Assembly (NCBI GenBank): GCA_900541935.1
Contig: UQLZ01000035.1
Location: 1-24,011, forward strand
From: an uncultured Prevotellaceae bacterium
Lineage (GTDB): Bacteria; Bacteroidota; Bacteroidia; Bacteroidales; Muribaculaceae
Length of the DNA stretch: 24,011 bases
Direction of reading: 5' to 3'
This document shows positions 23,363-24,011 of this stretch, piece by piece. The notes under the pieces were generated by a model. That model worked only from the letters and a program-made list of their open reading frames with translations. It did no database searches and was not told where the DNA came from. The position numbers and the translations under genes were made by a program. Position 1 is the stretch's first letter; each line of letters begins with the position of its first letter.

Positions 23363-23944
23363 ATGTTAGACAAAGTAAAAAAATACGACATCATTTTGGC
23401 AAGCGGCTCTCCAAGAAGAAAGGAACTGCTCAAGGGGCTTGAACTTGATTTCACCGTATGGTGCTTAAAGGATATTGACGAATCCTATCCACCAGACTTC
23501 GACGCAAAAAAGGTTGCCGAATTTATCTCTGAAAAGAAAGCAATGGCATACAAGCCACAAATGAACAATAATCAACTGATTATTACAGCAGATACCGTTG
23601 TCGTTGTTGACGGAACAGTATTAGGCAAGCCGTCAAGCATCGAAAACGCAAAAGAGATGTTGAGAAAATTATCAGGCAAAACGCATTCAGTGATTACTGG
23701 CGTTACCGTACTTTCTTCTGAAAAACATATATCATTTTCTGCAGAAACAGAAGTAAAATTCGCTGATTTGCAAGAAGATGAAATTGATTTCTATGTCAAT
23801 ACATTCAAACCGCTTGACAAGGCAGGCGCGTATGGTATACAAGAATGGATTGGATATATTGGTATTGAAAATATCAAAGGGAGTTACTTTAACGTTATGG
23901 GACTACCAGTTCAAAGGCTTTACACAGCACTAAAAAACTGGTAA
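23363..23944 (+). CDS. maf: Maf-family nucleoside triphosphate pyrophosphatase
   Basis: This 193-aa protein hydrolyses non-canonical or excess nucleotides (dTTP/UTP type in YhdE-like members) to monophosphates. The signature SGSPRRKELL is at 14-23. ITADTVVVVDGTVLGKP carries the catalytic Asp, KTHSVITGVTV follows, and DKAGAYGIQEW and GSYFNVMGLP close the domain. I chose ATG 23363, 1 nt after the kdsC stop, rather than the TTG at 23351, because no conserved residues precede it. It is the last gene of the run; about 67 bp remain to the window edge, where I see nothing certain. Confidence 0.95.
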   Translation: MLDKVKKYDIILASGSPRRKELLKGLELDFTVWCLKDIDESYPPDFDAKKVAEFISEKKAMAYKPQMNNNQLIITADTVVVVDGTVLGKPSSIENAKEMLRKLSGKTHSVITGVTVLSSEKHISFSAETEVKFADLQEDEIDFYVNTFKPLDKAGAYGIQEWIGYIGIENIKGSYFNVMGLPVQRLYTALKNW

Positions 23945-24011
23945 CCGAATGACTATTCCTAAATAAGCGTTACAAAAATTACTACTTATTATAAGGACAA
24001 AATTAATAACT

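Overview
The window looks like a chromosome segment from a member of the Bacteroidota, most likely the order Bacteroidales. The evidence is gene content (GldB, a C-terminal-tail LRR remnant, an OmpH-like lipoprotein, a stand-alone MCE protein next to an Amidase_3, the nitroreductase/DUF2520/KdsC/Maf string), low GC in the backbone, and several promoters of the Bacteroidota form TTTG-N19/20-TAnnTTTG.

Layout. (1) About 1-2040 is the end of a foreign element of higher GC. It carries the C-terminal part of a large phage/ICE-type polyvalent protein with a zinc-metallopeptidase-like domain. The reading frame breaks near 1690-1738 and runs into the 3' end of a chromosomal thiF/moeB-like gene. (2) 2041-4865, minus strand: a 54-aa membrane protein and an OmpH-like lipoprotein, then hflX and the ThiF-like E1 protein. 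(3) 5017-8405, plus strand: PepD dipeptidase, a secreted muramidase, then a PerR-type regulator with reverse rubrerythrin as a peroxide-stress pair. (4) 8492-11428: a self-contained transcription unit (own promoter, three overlapping genes, own terminator) encoding three predicted hydrolases: a PD-(D/E)XK nuclease-like protein, a beta-CASP metallo-beta-lactamase-fold protein, and an MPPED-like calcineurin phosphoesterase. I cannot match this trio to a named system, and it is the best candidate for something undescribed. (5) 11451-15127, minus strand: dnaA; then N-acetylmuramoyl-L-alanine amidase followed by an MCE/MlaD protein. (6) 15255-19021, plus strand: gldB, aroE and comEC, overlapping or adjacent. 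(7) 19066-20103, minus strand: a zinc alcohol dehydrogenase. (8) 20104-21531: gene-poor, with a 52-aa small gene, a decayed region and the tail of an LRR surface protein. (9) 21532-23944, plus strand: nitroreductase, DUF2520 Rossmann protein, KdsC phosphatase and Maf, tightly packed with a strong promoter in front.

Most of the window is housekeeping: cell-envelope upkeep (muramidase, amidase, MCE, OmpH, KdsC), oxidative defence, replication initiation, and shikimate and nucleotide hygiene. The accessory parts are the element remnant at the left edge, the three-hydrolase cassette, and the decayed intergenic stretch before the nitroreductase. No tRNA, rRNA, CRISPR array or complete insertion sequence was seen.
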